A DNA stretch of 64,000 nucleotides from Tetranychus cinnabarinus (lineage: Eukaryota; Arthropoda; Arachnida; Trombidiformes; Tetranychidae), in NCBI GenBank assembly GCA_022266195.1, contig WHVY01000001.1, positions 2,356,001-2,420,000 on the forward strand, given 5' to 3'. The notes below the pieces were generated by a model. It was not told the origin of the DNA and did no database searches. It was given only the letters and a program-made list of their open reading frames with translations. The translations under genes were made by a program, and so were the position numbers. Every line of letters begins with the position of its first letter. The stretch's first letter is position 1. Positions 46,552-59,150 of this stretch are shown piece by piece.

Positions 46552-49500
46552 CCAAATAGATGGACATTTATGCCAAAACCTAAATGATCAAAGATGATTA
46601 TGAATATCAAAACCCTTACCAAGATTGTAAAACAACTAACAACTAATACCACAAACAACAAAAATAAAGGGAGAAAGCTTTTTTAAAAATGAACCTAAAT
46701 TGTCCCAATTTTTTTCCTTAATTTCACGGTATTTCAAACAATCAATGTTATATATTAATAAATAAATCATCAATTATCAATAATATATTTAAAAAAGAAC
46801 AAATTAAAACAAAATTTAAAAACCAGAGACATTAAACTGAATATTGAATGTAAGCATGTAATGACCTTAGAGGAAAACAAAACGAAACAATGAGAAGACA
46901 ATTATTCGCTTAAGTACCATTGAAAATCACAATCTAAGGTATTACAATGACAACCTACGTCATTAACAATGGTCAGCTTAATTGATTAACTTTCTAATGA
47001 CAATGATTAAGAGGAAAGACGAAGCTAAATAGACAATGAAAATGGGCAACAGGCAAAGTGCGTAAAGTAAGCACGCGAGACAATCCAAAGACATCAATCA
47101 AAATGATTAAAAATGGGAAAAAAATTGCAAGATTGGGGTTTATTTTTGTTTACACAGGTACAGAAGCATCAAATTGTAACTTGCCAATGTAAAGGGCTAA
47201 TGGTGTTATCATTATCATCTTGATTGTCGTCATCAACAGCAACATGAGGTTACAATTTTAGGTGTTTGTACCTTAAACGGGAAAAGGATGCCGTAAAGAT
47301 TTCCTAAATGATTACATTATGAGGAAAATTGAGATTTATTAATTTACAAAGGCTTTACTGTAATCATTATTGATTTGTTAAATTTAGATTCTTCTTTTTT
47401 TTGCTTTGGCTCAACATTAGATTGGAACGTTAAATGATAAAAGCCTCCGGGTACATTTAGATATTTTTATACATCAAAGATACTGGAAATGGCAGATTCA
47501 ATGTACACAACGGGATTTCCCAGCCATAGTTTTTAAATTGTTTTCTTCTTTTCATATTATAAAATGGAAAGCTATTGGCTTTTAATTACAGCATTTTTGA
47601 TGGTTTCATCTTGAAATAGCAACAGCATCATCAACCAGTGTCCATTTAACTTATCGTCATCTGTTAAATAATCAAGAAATGTAAAAAGAAAGATAAATTA
47701 ATGTTGTTGTTTATCCTTCCTTGTGTTTTGCCCAATTTACTTGAGATTGGAGTTTTCCGTTGATTATTCCCAGTTTTTAACTTGCACAGTCAACAATTTA
47801 ATGGATTGGATTACCTTTGGTTGGAAAATTTTCATCTCTGATTTAACTTTACATCTTTTTCCCTCTTCTCCGTACGTAATAATGAAAATGGTTAAATAAT
47901 GAATAATTAAAAATTTTCTTAAGGTCAAAGACGTTTGGCAACGTCAATTGAAATCTTATTTTGATTGTGAAAACACCTTTTCACATGCAATCAAGTCAAT
48001 GTACAATACAACACTTTGCTTCCTCCTTTGGCCATTTTTGATTTTGATTGGAAAATATTGAATTACCCAGTGATTGATAACCAACCAGCGATTGACGTAA
48101 ATGTAGATTAATCTTGTTTCAACGGCCATTTTTCAATGTGTCCAGGAAAAATTTGTTGTAATTTAGAGTCTCTTTTGTTTTGGTTATAATCAACAGATTG
48201 ATGTCAATAGATGAAAGTTGTTTAAATGTATATTCAAATGGGTTGACAATTTAACTTGCTGCCAACTGACGGTTTGGTGTAGTTATTGTTAGACTTGTTT
48301 GATTGATCCTTTTCACAAGTTGGTAAGTGAAGGTAAAAATTTAATATGCATAAGTAATTGGAAACTGCCTCAACTGTTGGTGATCATCATCATTTGTTGA
48401 TTATTGCCACACAATTAGCAGGAAAGCGTGTAAATAGAAAGAAAAAATTGTACGTCTTCAATTACTGAGATTCTTGGTCTCTTCCAAAAAAAGACATTTT
48501 GCTTCTTTTCCAATTCAACGCCATGAATCTTTTTTCGCTCATCCTCACCAAATCACTGTTGCAATAAAAGATCTATCACAATTATCTATGCTGATTGTGA
48601 TACATTAATATATATGAGCGTTGAAAAAAAGGTGTGAATAGTGAAATAAAAAGGTGCTATCGATGGATTGACAAAAGTACGGTTAAAGTGGGTAAGCAGC
48701 AAAAAAACAGCAACACAAATCATTAACATTCAATTTTTAAGATGCAAGATTATTCAATTCAAAAAGGTCGATCCTTTTGATGATCACCGTCATCATCATC
48801 ATCATCACCAACATTATCATGTTATAAAGCCTTTCATTTCACGGTTTAACCAGAAGAAATTGAAATGAAAGGTAAAAAATTAGCCTTTCAAACTGGTGAT
48901 CATCAAGCTGTTGACGGTGTTTAGTAAGAACAAGATCGGCGCTTGTCTTTCATACAATTGATGAAAATTCAGACTCATTTGTAATCATGGTTATCAGTGT
49001 CTTTTGGAAGCAACATATTTCGATAAACATTTGACTCGAATCCTTTGTTCCTAATTTGGTTGTTTCATCTGCCATTTAAAAGTCCACTTTTTTGCCTTCT
49101 TTCCAACATAATCGTTCCCTTCCAATTTGACTAACATTTTACACGAAAAGCTCGCAAGAGTGTTTTTTTGCTGTTGACTTTAAGGGATGTAAACCAGTTT
49201 ACACATTCAACAACAGACAGCAGTTTAACTTGTAAACCCCAAACTTGAAAAAATCAGCTCAAAAAATCAACAATTTAATGTGCTACTGTCTTTTTAGCTC
49301 AATCGTTTTTTGTTGTTTTTTTCTTCTTCTTTTTCATCATTTCTTTACTCATTTTTTGCCTGCTCCATGATGGTGATGTTGTTTCATTTAGCACGTACTT
49401 TGCTTACACGGCCTCCTCCTTAATTAAATTGTCAGCAATAATCAAAATAATCGATAGAAGTCCCAATCAGACTAAGTGGTATTACGATTATTCACCGTCT

Positions 49501-52500
49501 TTCCTATGACCCATCATCAGGTTATATTTCTTGATGTCAATCCTTGATATTGTCCATTTACATGGTCACCATTTAATCCTGAATCCCTTAATCAGTGCCA
49601 CCTTTCATGTTAATATCAATCATCCGACAATTTAAAAGGTTACTCAGTTAACTTCCGCACTTGATGGTAAGACTTGATTGATTTAACATCTTCATTTGTT
49701 TAGTTTGAAACCATTTTAGCTCAATTGTTACCTGTAAAGAGAATGGAAATAAAAATGAATAAATTAATAATTGTTCAGATACAAATAGGCCAATTTGGAC
49801 AGGTTGGTTAATCAATTGAGGCTTCAATGAATTTAACGTGAAATTGGTTAATCTGTGAAAGCTACTTTAAACTCGTGAATAGATGAATTTAATAATTGCC
49901 GTAGACTGACAAGGTTAGCTTTGAAAAGATGGTAAATTGAAAAATTTGATCAGGTTAAGGTTAATTGTTTGATGTACCAGTGATAACTGGTTAGTTATTT
50001 TTACCTCTAAAATACAAGATTGAAAAGAGACGCTAAATTGGCTAAATAATTGTAAGATTAACATAGAAAAATTGGCTATTATAATCACTTTTGAAATGAA
50101 TATGGTGAGCTTTGAAATATTACTTCAACATTTACAACAAAATTGACCCAAATTACGAAGAAAGTAAAAACATTTCAACGTCACAGGGTCAATTGTTACT
50201 GGGTCATTACTAATAGATTGAGAATTGTGTTCACTACTTTAAAGTAATTAAATATATTTTAAATTTGATCGTAATGATTTGATAATCAGAGTAATGTTTT
50301 CAGATACATAAGAAAGTAAAGCGAAACTGCCATTCACTCAAAAGTAAACTAATCAAATGACAGTAGCTAGAAACAAAGCTCAATTGGATCGATATATCAA
50401 TGAAAATTTATTGTGATCTCTATACCTGCAGGTTATGTCTATTCGGGCCGTTCTTTATACCGTGAATGGTTAACAGGAGCATATTTGCGAAGTCCAAATA
50501 GATATGAACTTGACCTATCCTGATCTGGTACATTGTGAGTTACGCCAAATACTGTGGTACCAATCTATAGTCAATCATGTGAGATAATCCAGTTTAAAAG
50601 TTTAAACCACCTTCAATCATTTTGATTGATAAATAGCAATCCAGATCAATACCAATGTCACAGTTACGGTGATCCAAAGTGTATCCAAAGATAGAGTTGA
50701 GTGGTTTCGTTAATTTGAAAATGATTCAATTTTGGTTGTCTTTGATGCCAAATTCCAATTCGCCAAATAATTATTAATATCTGACACTCTTGAGACAAGC
50801 TTTCACACCTGCTGAAAATTGAAATTTTAAGGGTTACAATTTTATCCACAAAAGGTGAACCACTTGTCTGATTTGCAAGTGATGATCACTAAGAAACCAA
50901 ATTACTACCAGAATTTTCCATGTTTTCCAGAGAAATTACTAGAGGTTAGTTGATTTCTTGAAAAATATCATATTTACCTATTATTTTCAACTCGTTTTAG
51001 AGCTAATTATTCACTTCATTGAAATGGCGATCATCAATGGCTTTTCACCAGTTTGCTTTGAAAATTTGAGGCAAATACCTCTAACAGAACCTCACATATG
51101 CTTAGATATCATACAATTGATTGCACTTTGATAGGGTTAAGGAAACAACCGCGGAATCAATTGAAGCTTTAATAGTTCAACAACCTTGACTGGTTTCAAG
51201 CTGAGTAACGGTCCATATCATGAAACATCAGCATCAATCAAGTATCTACGAAATTTTCAGCCTCCATTCGAGTAAACAACTTTTGGTCATCACTTTATCG
51301 TCATAACTGGTTCAAAACATTTCTAAAATGAATTTTTCAGGCCAATCCAAGACACATCAATTAAAAGAGTTAATTCATAATAATAATTGTAACGTAATAA
51401 CATCTTTGGGATTAAACTGAGAGTTCAATGGTTTTTATCTGAAGAAATCACTTCTTTAAAATTACATACGATTGGATACATTGAAGAAATACGGACCAAA
51501 GCGGTTCTTAGATAATCCAAGCTGGTGTCTAAGCCCAGGTGAGGCCCAGTCGAATATAATTTAAATTATTAAAATGAATACGATTAGTAAAGAGATAAAT
51601 TTCTAAATATTATTAAATTTGCTTTGGTACACAATTTTCCAATGTAAACAATTAACGGCCATCTTTTATTTTCACAGCTTTGCTTTTCTTGCTGTGAAAA
51701 TAAGTGAATGGTTGTTTCAAGGGAAACAGCCTTTAAAATAAAAAAGTGTTAAAAAAAAAGATTGCTTATCAAATTAATTTAAATTAACTAACTTAAATAG
51801 GATAAAAAATATTATAAATTCACAGTCATTATCAAATTTTCAATTCATATGAATAAATAGCTGAAGGCATGAAGTGCAAAAAAAGAAATACTTGTGACTA
51901 GTACTTCTCGAAAGTTCTGAGCAAAGAAATGAGAAAAAAGAAAGTGAAGTTGATTGAAAGGGAAGAAAAATGAATGATGATAAAGAGAAAGGTAATGAAG
52001 GAAGAGAAAGAAGCTGAACTTCATGATAATGAATGGTGGAATGAAGAAAAATTAAGGGGAAAAGAGAGTTTTTATGAAAATTAAGCGCAAATTAAATGAA
52101 ATGTAATAGGTTTATAAAAGTGAATGTTTATATGGATGTTGTCATTGTTGACAATAAATAATGTAAGACAATTTATAGTTGATTTTTAAACAATTTAAAC
52201 TTTCGAAATGGTAAATTAACAAATCACGCGGAAGTCAATTCCATACATTTCATTTGTTCTCCATCAAAACCATCAACCAACCATCATAATTATCATGTTC
52301 ATCATGGTATTATTATCTTTTGTTGAGAGTTAAACAAAAAATGAAAAAAATGACACTTTTTCCCATTTTCGTTTTACGCGCCATCCTTATGTAACGTCTT
52401 TTTGTCTCTCCTTATCTGCTGATTCTTTCACAACAGACTTGGTTTCTTCTTGCGTTGCTGCCATAATTAACATTAATTTTTTTTCCTGATAATGTCTGTT

Positions 52501-53642
52501 AAACTTGCAATAAATCGTTTCCCTGTTGCTTGTGTTCCTTTTACCATCACCATCACCTCGTCTCCAGGAAAGTAAACTCGTCACAATTGCGTTAAAAATT
52601 TTGTTAAAAATTATATTTCTCTTTTATGTGATCAGCTTCTTTCGCGTCTTATTTGCTTGTTAATTTATTTATTTTCATCACCATCATGCTCTTCTTGTGA
52701 TTGCTGTCTTTTAGATTAATTTTAAGTTATCGTCATCATCCTCTTCGTCGCCTACTTCATCATCATCTGAACCATCAATTGAATAGTCCTTTCTTTTCAA
52801 CTGTCTTTTCTTCCTTCTCTAAATTTCGATTGTTATTATTGCTGCTGGTTTATACTCTTTCTATTGATAAAGCAATTGGTTGCTTTTGTGTTGAGTAAAA
52901 TTCAAGAAAAGCAAAAATCAACCTGATAACTCAGACAAGGCGGATATAATAGCAAATAAAGCGATAGTTGGTGAAGGAGGAGAGAGAAAGAAAAGTAAAA
53001 TTGTATCATGATTCATGAAACAAACAAAAAAATTACTTTTTCTTTATCATGTAAGTTGACTTTGGTCCCGATTTTTCTTACCTTTCTTTCTTCTTCAAGG
53101 TAGTGAAACACCTTTACCCATTTATATATTTTTATGTTTTTGTGTTGCTGGATGTTGCAAATTTCGAACCTGATGAAACCTTTTAATCAAATTACTTTTA
53201 CTTAAAACGATTTGAGCAATTAATCTCTCAACAATACAAACAGTTTTATTGTAAACAGAGATTTTCAACTGAATAGTTGATGATAATGATTAGCATATAA
53301 ACTCTACAATTTAGAGTTGTTCAACACCGGAAAATGGAGAGTTGTACACATCATCCTCATAATGATGCTAGGTCATCCAATCTAATCCTGGCCTTGACCT
53401 GGCTGTATATATAATAACAGGACTCGACATCCTTCACTTTTATCCTCAATATAAGATTTGTAAAGGGAAAAATAAAGAAAGTGAAACTAAAACGGCAAAA
53501 AAAAACAGTTTAAGTTAAGTGAAAAGAGCATTCTTAGATCAATTTCAAGTTTATTTTTTCCGCTTTCGTTTATTTTGATGGTCAAAATTAACTCGCTCTA
53601 CATAAATAGTATGGTGTTTGAACGATAAATTTGTAACAATTT
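46552..53642. other. About 7 kb without recognisable genes
   Basis: AT-rich, only chance ORFs. A CAT-rich simple repeat is at 48790-48808. No retrotransposon or RNA gene was recognised. Confidence 0.4.
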
Positions 53643-55402
53643 TTAGCAGAAATCCATTGCTTCTTGACTTGTCCCGTTTAGGCCACAATTTGGTATAGTG
53701 TTGTTGCTCGGTTGTTGATTAGAGCTTGATTTATTAAAATTTGTTATGAACATCAGCATTAAACTGGCATTTTCCATCAGGTACTGTATTGAAAGTAAAG
53801 TACAATAAAAATCACATAATTCATCGATTAGACTCATCAATATTTTATGATGTTTAGTCAGTCTACCTACTTAAAGATTTATATTTGCTACAAAACTTTA
53901 ACAAAAATTTACAATTTAAATTAGATAAAATCATACCAAAAGAAAGTGCTCGGAGTCCAAGGTGAAAATTCCTCCAAGGTTGAAGCCAACTTCGGTTAAA
54001 TTCAACCGTTCACAGGTCATCAATAACTTGAGAATTATGAAAAGGAAAATTAATAACATTTGTTCATTATTTGGAAGTTGTATTTCATCATATTAACAGT
54101 CAACTTCTGAATACTGCTGAAACTGTACAATACCGATTCAGATTGAACAGTTTCATAAGCAAAATTTTACCTTGAGAGATAAGTGTCGATTGAATTTGCA
54201 TCGTCTTGCGATCTTATAGTTTAGCAATCTGTTCAATGAAATCTTGATAAAAAGGATTAGAAAAGTTATATTTAAAATTAATCTTTACTTTTTCCATTTT
54301 GATTTATTATTTCTAGGTGATCACATTTCTTGCGATTGGAGCTACTAACTTTATTGGCAGCAAAAGCAGAAAGCATAGTCATTACGCCTATGGAATTGAA
54401 AGCCAATGCTCCAACGCCAACCAGAGCATAATCGAAAAGATCACTTCCCGTTCCAATGAAAATAGCGGCAAAGAGGATGAAATTGCCTGTACAAGACACG
54501 ACCAGGCAACCGTAAAAAAACAGCATACCCAAGTCAACGGTATGTTGATAGATAAAATTGTAAATGCGATTTTGTTGAGTCAAGAATTTGTAAATAGCTT
54601 TCTTTTTAATTTTACAGGTTTCATTTATAAGTGACTGGCCATAGAAATTACAAGATTTGAGGGAAAATATGGCGAAAGTGATGATCATTGCATTGTGGGC
54701 AAACATCCAGACTGTTGGATATGTAGCAGTGATATAAATGAAGTCGGCTAAAATAGTCCAGAAAGCTGTTGTTATTGAAGTCAACCAATTGGTGTGATTT
54801 AGTGGATTGCTAAAGTAGGCATAAGTTAGCCATCCAGTGATGGCACAACTTAACGATGGATTGCTCGTTTTGTAAAAGAAACCAAGTAGATAAAAAACTT
54901 GCCTTAGGAGGGAACAATCAACTGGTGTTAACATGAATGTGCCGCAATCGAATCGTTTTTCTCTCAACAGATGAAATTGTCTCAGTATGACAACATTACC
55001 AATGCGTTCGGTCAGAAAACTGAAATATCTCAATCCAACCGTAAGCACCAAAAGCATGGTTAAAACCATATTTTGTATACCATGAGAGGGTGAACCAATG
55101 AATATATCACCTAATAGTAAACGAGTGTATTCGTCTTGTAAAAAGACGACACAAGAGCACTTTATAAGCAATATAATTCCTATGATGTCGGCAGCGGCTC
55201 CAATATAATAATATTTTCGTTGGATTTCCTTTTCCTGGCGATAGCCTCGTATAGTCGTTAACCAGGCATAACCAGAACGCTCTAGATAATTGAGTAAATC
55301 AACAGATTGTTGTACTGTTGAATGGCGGGCCAGTTGACGGAGCAAAATGGAATTATGGGGCTGGTTATCCAAGACGGATTCCGGATATCTGATATCACTC
55401 AT
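53643..55402 (-). CDS. Gustatory-type 7-TM receptor, copy 1
   Basis: Four exons on the minus strand, 55402-54350, 54242-54171, 54026-53937, 53783-53643, all joined in phase 0, give 451 residues. Hydrophobic segments lie at about 67-90, 108-132, 185-207, 213-245, 300-325 and 330-350, plus the C-terminal one split over the last exons. The C-terminal stretch, LNLTEVGFNLGGIFTLD then a final membrane segment ending MFITNFN, corresponds to the conserved end of arthropod gustatory receptors (GG.FTLD, then TM7), and phase-0 introns near the 3' end are typical of the family. Such receptors are ligand-gated cation channels of chemosensory neurons. The start at 55402 (MSDIRYPES) matches the paralogs; an upstream in-frame Met at 55435 lies in sequence they lack. 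Confidence 0.8.
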
Positions 55403-56295
55403 GTCTTGACACTGGTAAAACTTGTGAATTAACAATCAACAACAAGCTTTTTATTGAAGTGTATTTTTCGAGTGACTGGGCTTTCATCGTTTTATTTCAA
55501 TATTTTATTCATTATCAGGTACGTTGCGTGGTCCTATTCATTTATTTATCCAATAATTCAATCAAAATCTCACTTTTCTTGAATCAAAGTACATCTAAGT
55601 ACTTGTGTCATCTAAGAAGTGATTTTGATGAGTTGGAATGAAAAAAGAACCAAATTTTCTCCATCAGAAGTTTAACTCAATAACAATATCAATGAATTAA
55701 GAGTAATGCTCACTTTTTGGTTTAATTATATTTTGAGCAAATTTCTTTGATCTCTCTCCCTCTATCTCATTGTTCATTACCTTTTTTTTCATTTTATTTA
55801 TCAAGAAATCGATCTCAATTGAATAAGTCATCATGCACGAGATGCATTAATGATTTGGGTTAATCATAGTTTATGTTTGAGTTGAAAAGGATCTGATTGA
55901 TTATTATGGCTAGGAATATGCACCTAAATTACTCTCTAATAGTATTTTAAGTTAGCTTGATAATGAGCAATAATTATAAATAGGTTTTATGTTTATTGGA
56001 AAATTTGGTTAAAAAATCAACACAATCGGAAACCCACGTCAAAACAATTCAATAGTAAATATCTTCCCATTGTCTAACTGTCCGAATCATTTGAAATACA
56101 CAAATCTTATTTAAAAACAATTCAATAATAACTTCTCTTGATCTAATTTCAGGCATCTAAAGAAATTAAAAGTCAATCTTTGCTCGTGCGATTTTTGAAT
56201 AACTGGTTGAATCAAAGTTGAATTGTAATATCATAACATTGTAACATATGATATTAGTCCGAAAGACAAGATAAACTGATTTAACTTGCATCTAA
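55403..56295. other. Upstream region of receptor copy 1
   Basis: About 290 bases (near 55425-55714) are absent from the matching place in the two sister units. From about 55715 to 55940 the sequence again matches the upstream regions at 60239-60440 and 63681-63920 (shared TCATCATGCACGAGATGCAT), so a common promoter region is likely. Confidence 0.55.
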
Positions 56296-56297
56296 TA

Positions 56298-56333
56298 AAG
56301 GGTGCACAAGAAGTAAAGGCGCTTTTGTTTTTT
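56298..56333 (+). repeat. Left terminal inverted repeat
   Basis: Begins AAGGGTGCACAAGAAGTAAA; the presumed transposase-binding end. It pairs with 57570-57605 with two mismatches. Confidence 0.9.
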
Positions 56334-56448
56334 GGGTTTATTTTACTTATTTTTGAACCAATTTTAAAGCTCTTTTTTTTAAACTGATTAGCAGAAATCA
56401 GAGAATACAATGCACTATTTTAATCCATTCTTTGCATACTTTTTCACT

Positions 56449-57489
56449 ATGCAACGTCAAAAAAATCAGTTCCTTGCTCAACGCATTTGTGCTTTCTATG
56501 AAAATAATGATTGTGATCGGAAAAAAACTTATAATCATTTTAAATGTGAAAATATTCCTCAACAAAGAATCAGGAGAATCATCGATCGCTTCAATCAGAG
56601 AGGATCATCTGAATATTGCAAATTACCTGGAAGACCAAGGTCTGTTTCGATACCCATCGTTAAACGTAAGATTGAAAAAACTTTACTGAACAATCCTTTA
56701 AGATCTGATAATGATCATGCTAGCCGATTGAATTTAGCCAGATCAACCTTTAGATTCGTAAAAAAAGAGTTAGGGTTCAAAACTTATAGACAAGAAACTG
56801 CTCCTAAGTATAGCAAGAATCAAGAATCGCGATGTAAGACAGGTGCCAATAAAATTTATCGCAAGTTTACCAAAGATAAAGTCATCATCATGGATGATGA
56901 AACCTACGTACCAACAAATGTAGATCAGATACCAGGTAAGAGATTTTACAATTGCAAAGACAAATCAAATGTGGATAATGCAGTACGTTTTAAATCCAAA
57001 GAAAAATTTTTCGATAAATTTCTTGTTTGGCAAGCAATAGATTCATTAGGTAATGTTTCAGAACCATTTGTTACGAAAGGGACGATGAATGCGGATACAT
57101 ATAGATGTGTTATTGAGCTTTATTTGATTCCATTTATTGATAAATTTCATGATAGAAAAAATGTTTTGTTCTGGCCTGACATGGCTACATGTCATTATGC
57201 AAAATCAGTTACTGATTATCTTGATTCACAGGCCATTGAATATGTAAAAAAATCTGATAATACACCCAATTTACCTCAAGCTAGACCAATTGAAAAATTT
57301 TGGGCAATTTGTAAGGCTAAAATTAAAAAACTAAACAAAAATTTGAAAACAATCGAATGTTTTACTAAACATTGGGAAAAAGTTTCTGATGAAGTTGCCA
57401 AAGCAAGTGGCGCAAATCTAATGAGAGACCTCAAGAAAAAACTGCGTTTAGTCGCAAGAAATGGTGTTTTTGGACCATTGAAGTTTTGA
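56449..57489 (+). CDS. Tc1/mariner transposase
   Basis: 346 residues from the Met at 56449 (an in-frame Met at 56410 is also possible but its residues are not family-like). It cuts and pastes the element into TA sites. The N-terminal part is a paired helix-turn-helix region, with the linker motif GRPRSV near residue 62. The catalytic triad is visible: first Asp in IIMDDETY, second in FWPDMATCH, and Glu in RPIEKFW, with 37 residues between the last two by my count, hence DD37E. No stop or frameshift. Near neighbours among DD37E families cannot be named without a search. Confidence 0.93.
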   Translation: MQRQKNQFLAQRICAFYENNDCDRKKTYNHFKCENIPQQRIRRIIDRFNQRGSSEYCKLPGRPRSVSIPIVKRKIEKTLLNNPLRSDNDHASRLNLARSTFRFVKKELGFKTYRQETAPKYSKNQESRCKTGANKIYRKFTKDKVIIMDDETYVPTNVDQIPGKRFYNCKDKSNVDNAVRFKSKEKFFDKFLVWQAIDSLGNVSEPFVTKGTMNADTYRCVIELYLIPFIDKFHDRKNVLFWPDMATCHYAKSVTDYLDSQAIEYVKKSDNTPNLPQARPIEKFWAICKAKIKKLNKNLKTIECFTKHWEKVSDEVAKASGANLMRDLKKKLRLVARNGVFGPLKF

Positions 57490-57569
57490 AAATGGTAAGA
57501 GTATTTGTTTAACAATATATTTATCAAAAAATAAAAAAAAATTTCAATCAATTACTACTTTAAAAATCT

Positions 57570-57605
57570 AAAAAACAAATGCGCCTTTACTTCTTGCGCA
57601 CCCTT
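57570..57605 (-). repeat. Right terminal inverted repeat
   Basis: On the minus strand begins AAGGGTGCGCAAGAAGTAAA, matching the left end. Confidence 0.9.
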
Positions 57606-57607
57606 TA

Positions 57608-58133
57608 GTTGAAATTGAATCTAAATGTTGAACAAACGTTTCATTTCAAAAGTTTGGTCGGCAGTTTGGTTCATTTCTAATAATAAATTGATACAATGTA
57701 TTAATGACAACAGCTGACATTTAATTAATAGTCGAGATAATACAATTAATAATTTTTATTGATCTATGACATATCAGTTATTCAGTAATTATTCATATTA
57801 ATTTTAAAAACAATGAGATATTTCATAATCATTTATCAAAAATTTAATTTGGTTTAATAAGCTTTAACCATTATTTTAGCATGAATGCTAATAAGTTTAT
57901 GAACTTTACCACGCAAAGATGTCTTTAAATTAACTACAATTTCATATCTCATCAGTTTCAACTTAGACATTACAGTAAAGTACCAGATAATGAGAATACG
58001 ATGAAATGCTTACATGTTAGTAGCTCATTTACACTATTCGCTGAGCAGCGTAGTTTTAAGATTTTCAATCTCGCTGAAACTGATTTCAGTTTTTGGTTGA
58101 TATTTTACACAACCAAAATGAATTAGCAATGAA
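57608..58133. other. Receptor-cluster spacer, matching 60830-61180
   Basis: No gene. Blocks such as AATAAGCTTTAACCATT and TACCACGCAAA recur in order in the spacer at 60830-61180, which shows that spacers were duplicated along with the receptor genes. Confidence 0.6.
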
Positions 58134-58403
58134 TTAATTTTCTTGATTTTTTACATTTTGTGTTTGAAGAGGGACACTTGGCTGTTGATTAGAGCTTGAT
58201 TTATTAAAATTTGTAATGAACATCAACATCAACCCAGCGTTTTCCAGTAAATACTGTAATGAAATGTTTAATCAATCAGAAAACATTACAATGTAAATTA
58301 AGTAATACCTTACCAAAAGATAGTGTTCAGAGTCCAAAGGGAAAATACCAGCAAGATTGAAGCCAACCTCATTTAAATTTAATCGTTCACAGGTCATCAA
58401 TAA
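58134..58403 (-). pseudogene. Gustatory-type receptor, 3' fragment (copy 4)
   Basis: Two exons remain: 58403-58314 (the LNLNEVGFNLAGIFPLD block) and 58253-58134 (the last membrane segment, LMLMFITNFN, then a polar tail). Both keep acceptor or donor signals and open frames, and the phase-0 acceptor before 58403 is at the same place as in copy 1. None of the earlier exons is found directly upstream (58404-59150), so it is a truncated copy. It could conceivably serve as the last exons of the broken copy at 59151-60213, but that copy already has its own version of the first block. Confidence 0.75.
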
Positions 58404-59150
58404 CTTTAAAATTATAAAAAACAAGATATCAAAAGATTGATTGTCTTTAAAATTTCATTTCATCAAAATACAATAATAACTCGATTTTTACGTAAACGTT
58501 AAATATACGCATACATAAAGCCATCTATCGGTTTTACTTGCTACTTTGGATATAATTTGTTTTCAAAAGTTTGGAAAGTTACCTGTTGATTGTTTTAAAT
58601 ACTGACTTGATAAATTTGAAAGACTGATTATTATTGTTGCAATCTATACAATATATAAAGTCAAACTATGAAATTTTTGCGGGAAGATTGTGCCCAAACT
58701 AAACGGATTCTAAAGGCAAATTTCACATAGAATGATAGCCCTGATTGAACTTCAATTACGAAAAATAGTCAGAGCTTTCTCGGAATTCAGGTTACTGAGA
58801 AATCAGCGTTTAAACAGGGTGGGGGAAAAATGCAGAATCCGTATCTTTTATTATTGACTTTGGGGGAAAAACTTTTTTTGTATTCAGATTGATGGTTTAT
58901 TGTTGGGTTAGGAGTATATGTTAAACTGTCTTTCGAGCAAAGAGTAAGTTAAATATCTGGTGCTCCAACTTTACAACTCTCAAAATCAACGAAAATTCTT
59001 TAGTTTTTCTCATTGACAATGATTTTTAATCAACAGTTCGAGTCTTTAAATTTGGATTAAATCTATTGTATTCAGTGAAAAGAAATTTACGATCAGCCAT
59101 GATCGAGGGCTCAGCTTGTTATTTTTAATTTAAATAAGATAAAATCATAC
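58404..59150. other. Spacer with duplicated repeat, matching 61190-61495
   Basis: Contains CAATATATAAAGTCAA, the AGGAGTATATGT/TGTCTTTCGAG repeat and G-rich GGGGGAAAAA tracts, in the same order as 61190-61495. No gene. Confidence 0.55.

Larger units (their letters stand above)
56298..57605 (+). mobile_element. Complete Tc1/mariner-type transposon, DD37E
   Basis: 1,308 bp with 36-bp terminal inverted repeats (56298-56333 and 57570-57605) differing at two positions, flanked by TA duplications at 56296-56297 and 57606-57607. It encodes an unbroken transposase. Good termini together with an intact ORF suggest that it moved recently and may still be active. It lies between receptor units. Confidence 0.95.

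Noticed and set aside
55403..55435. Upstream start codon at 55435 for receptor copy 1
   Set aside because: Its residues lie in sequence missing from the paralogs, while MSDIRYPES aligns with their starts.
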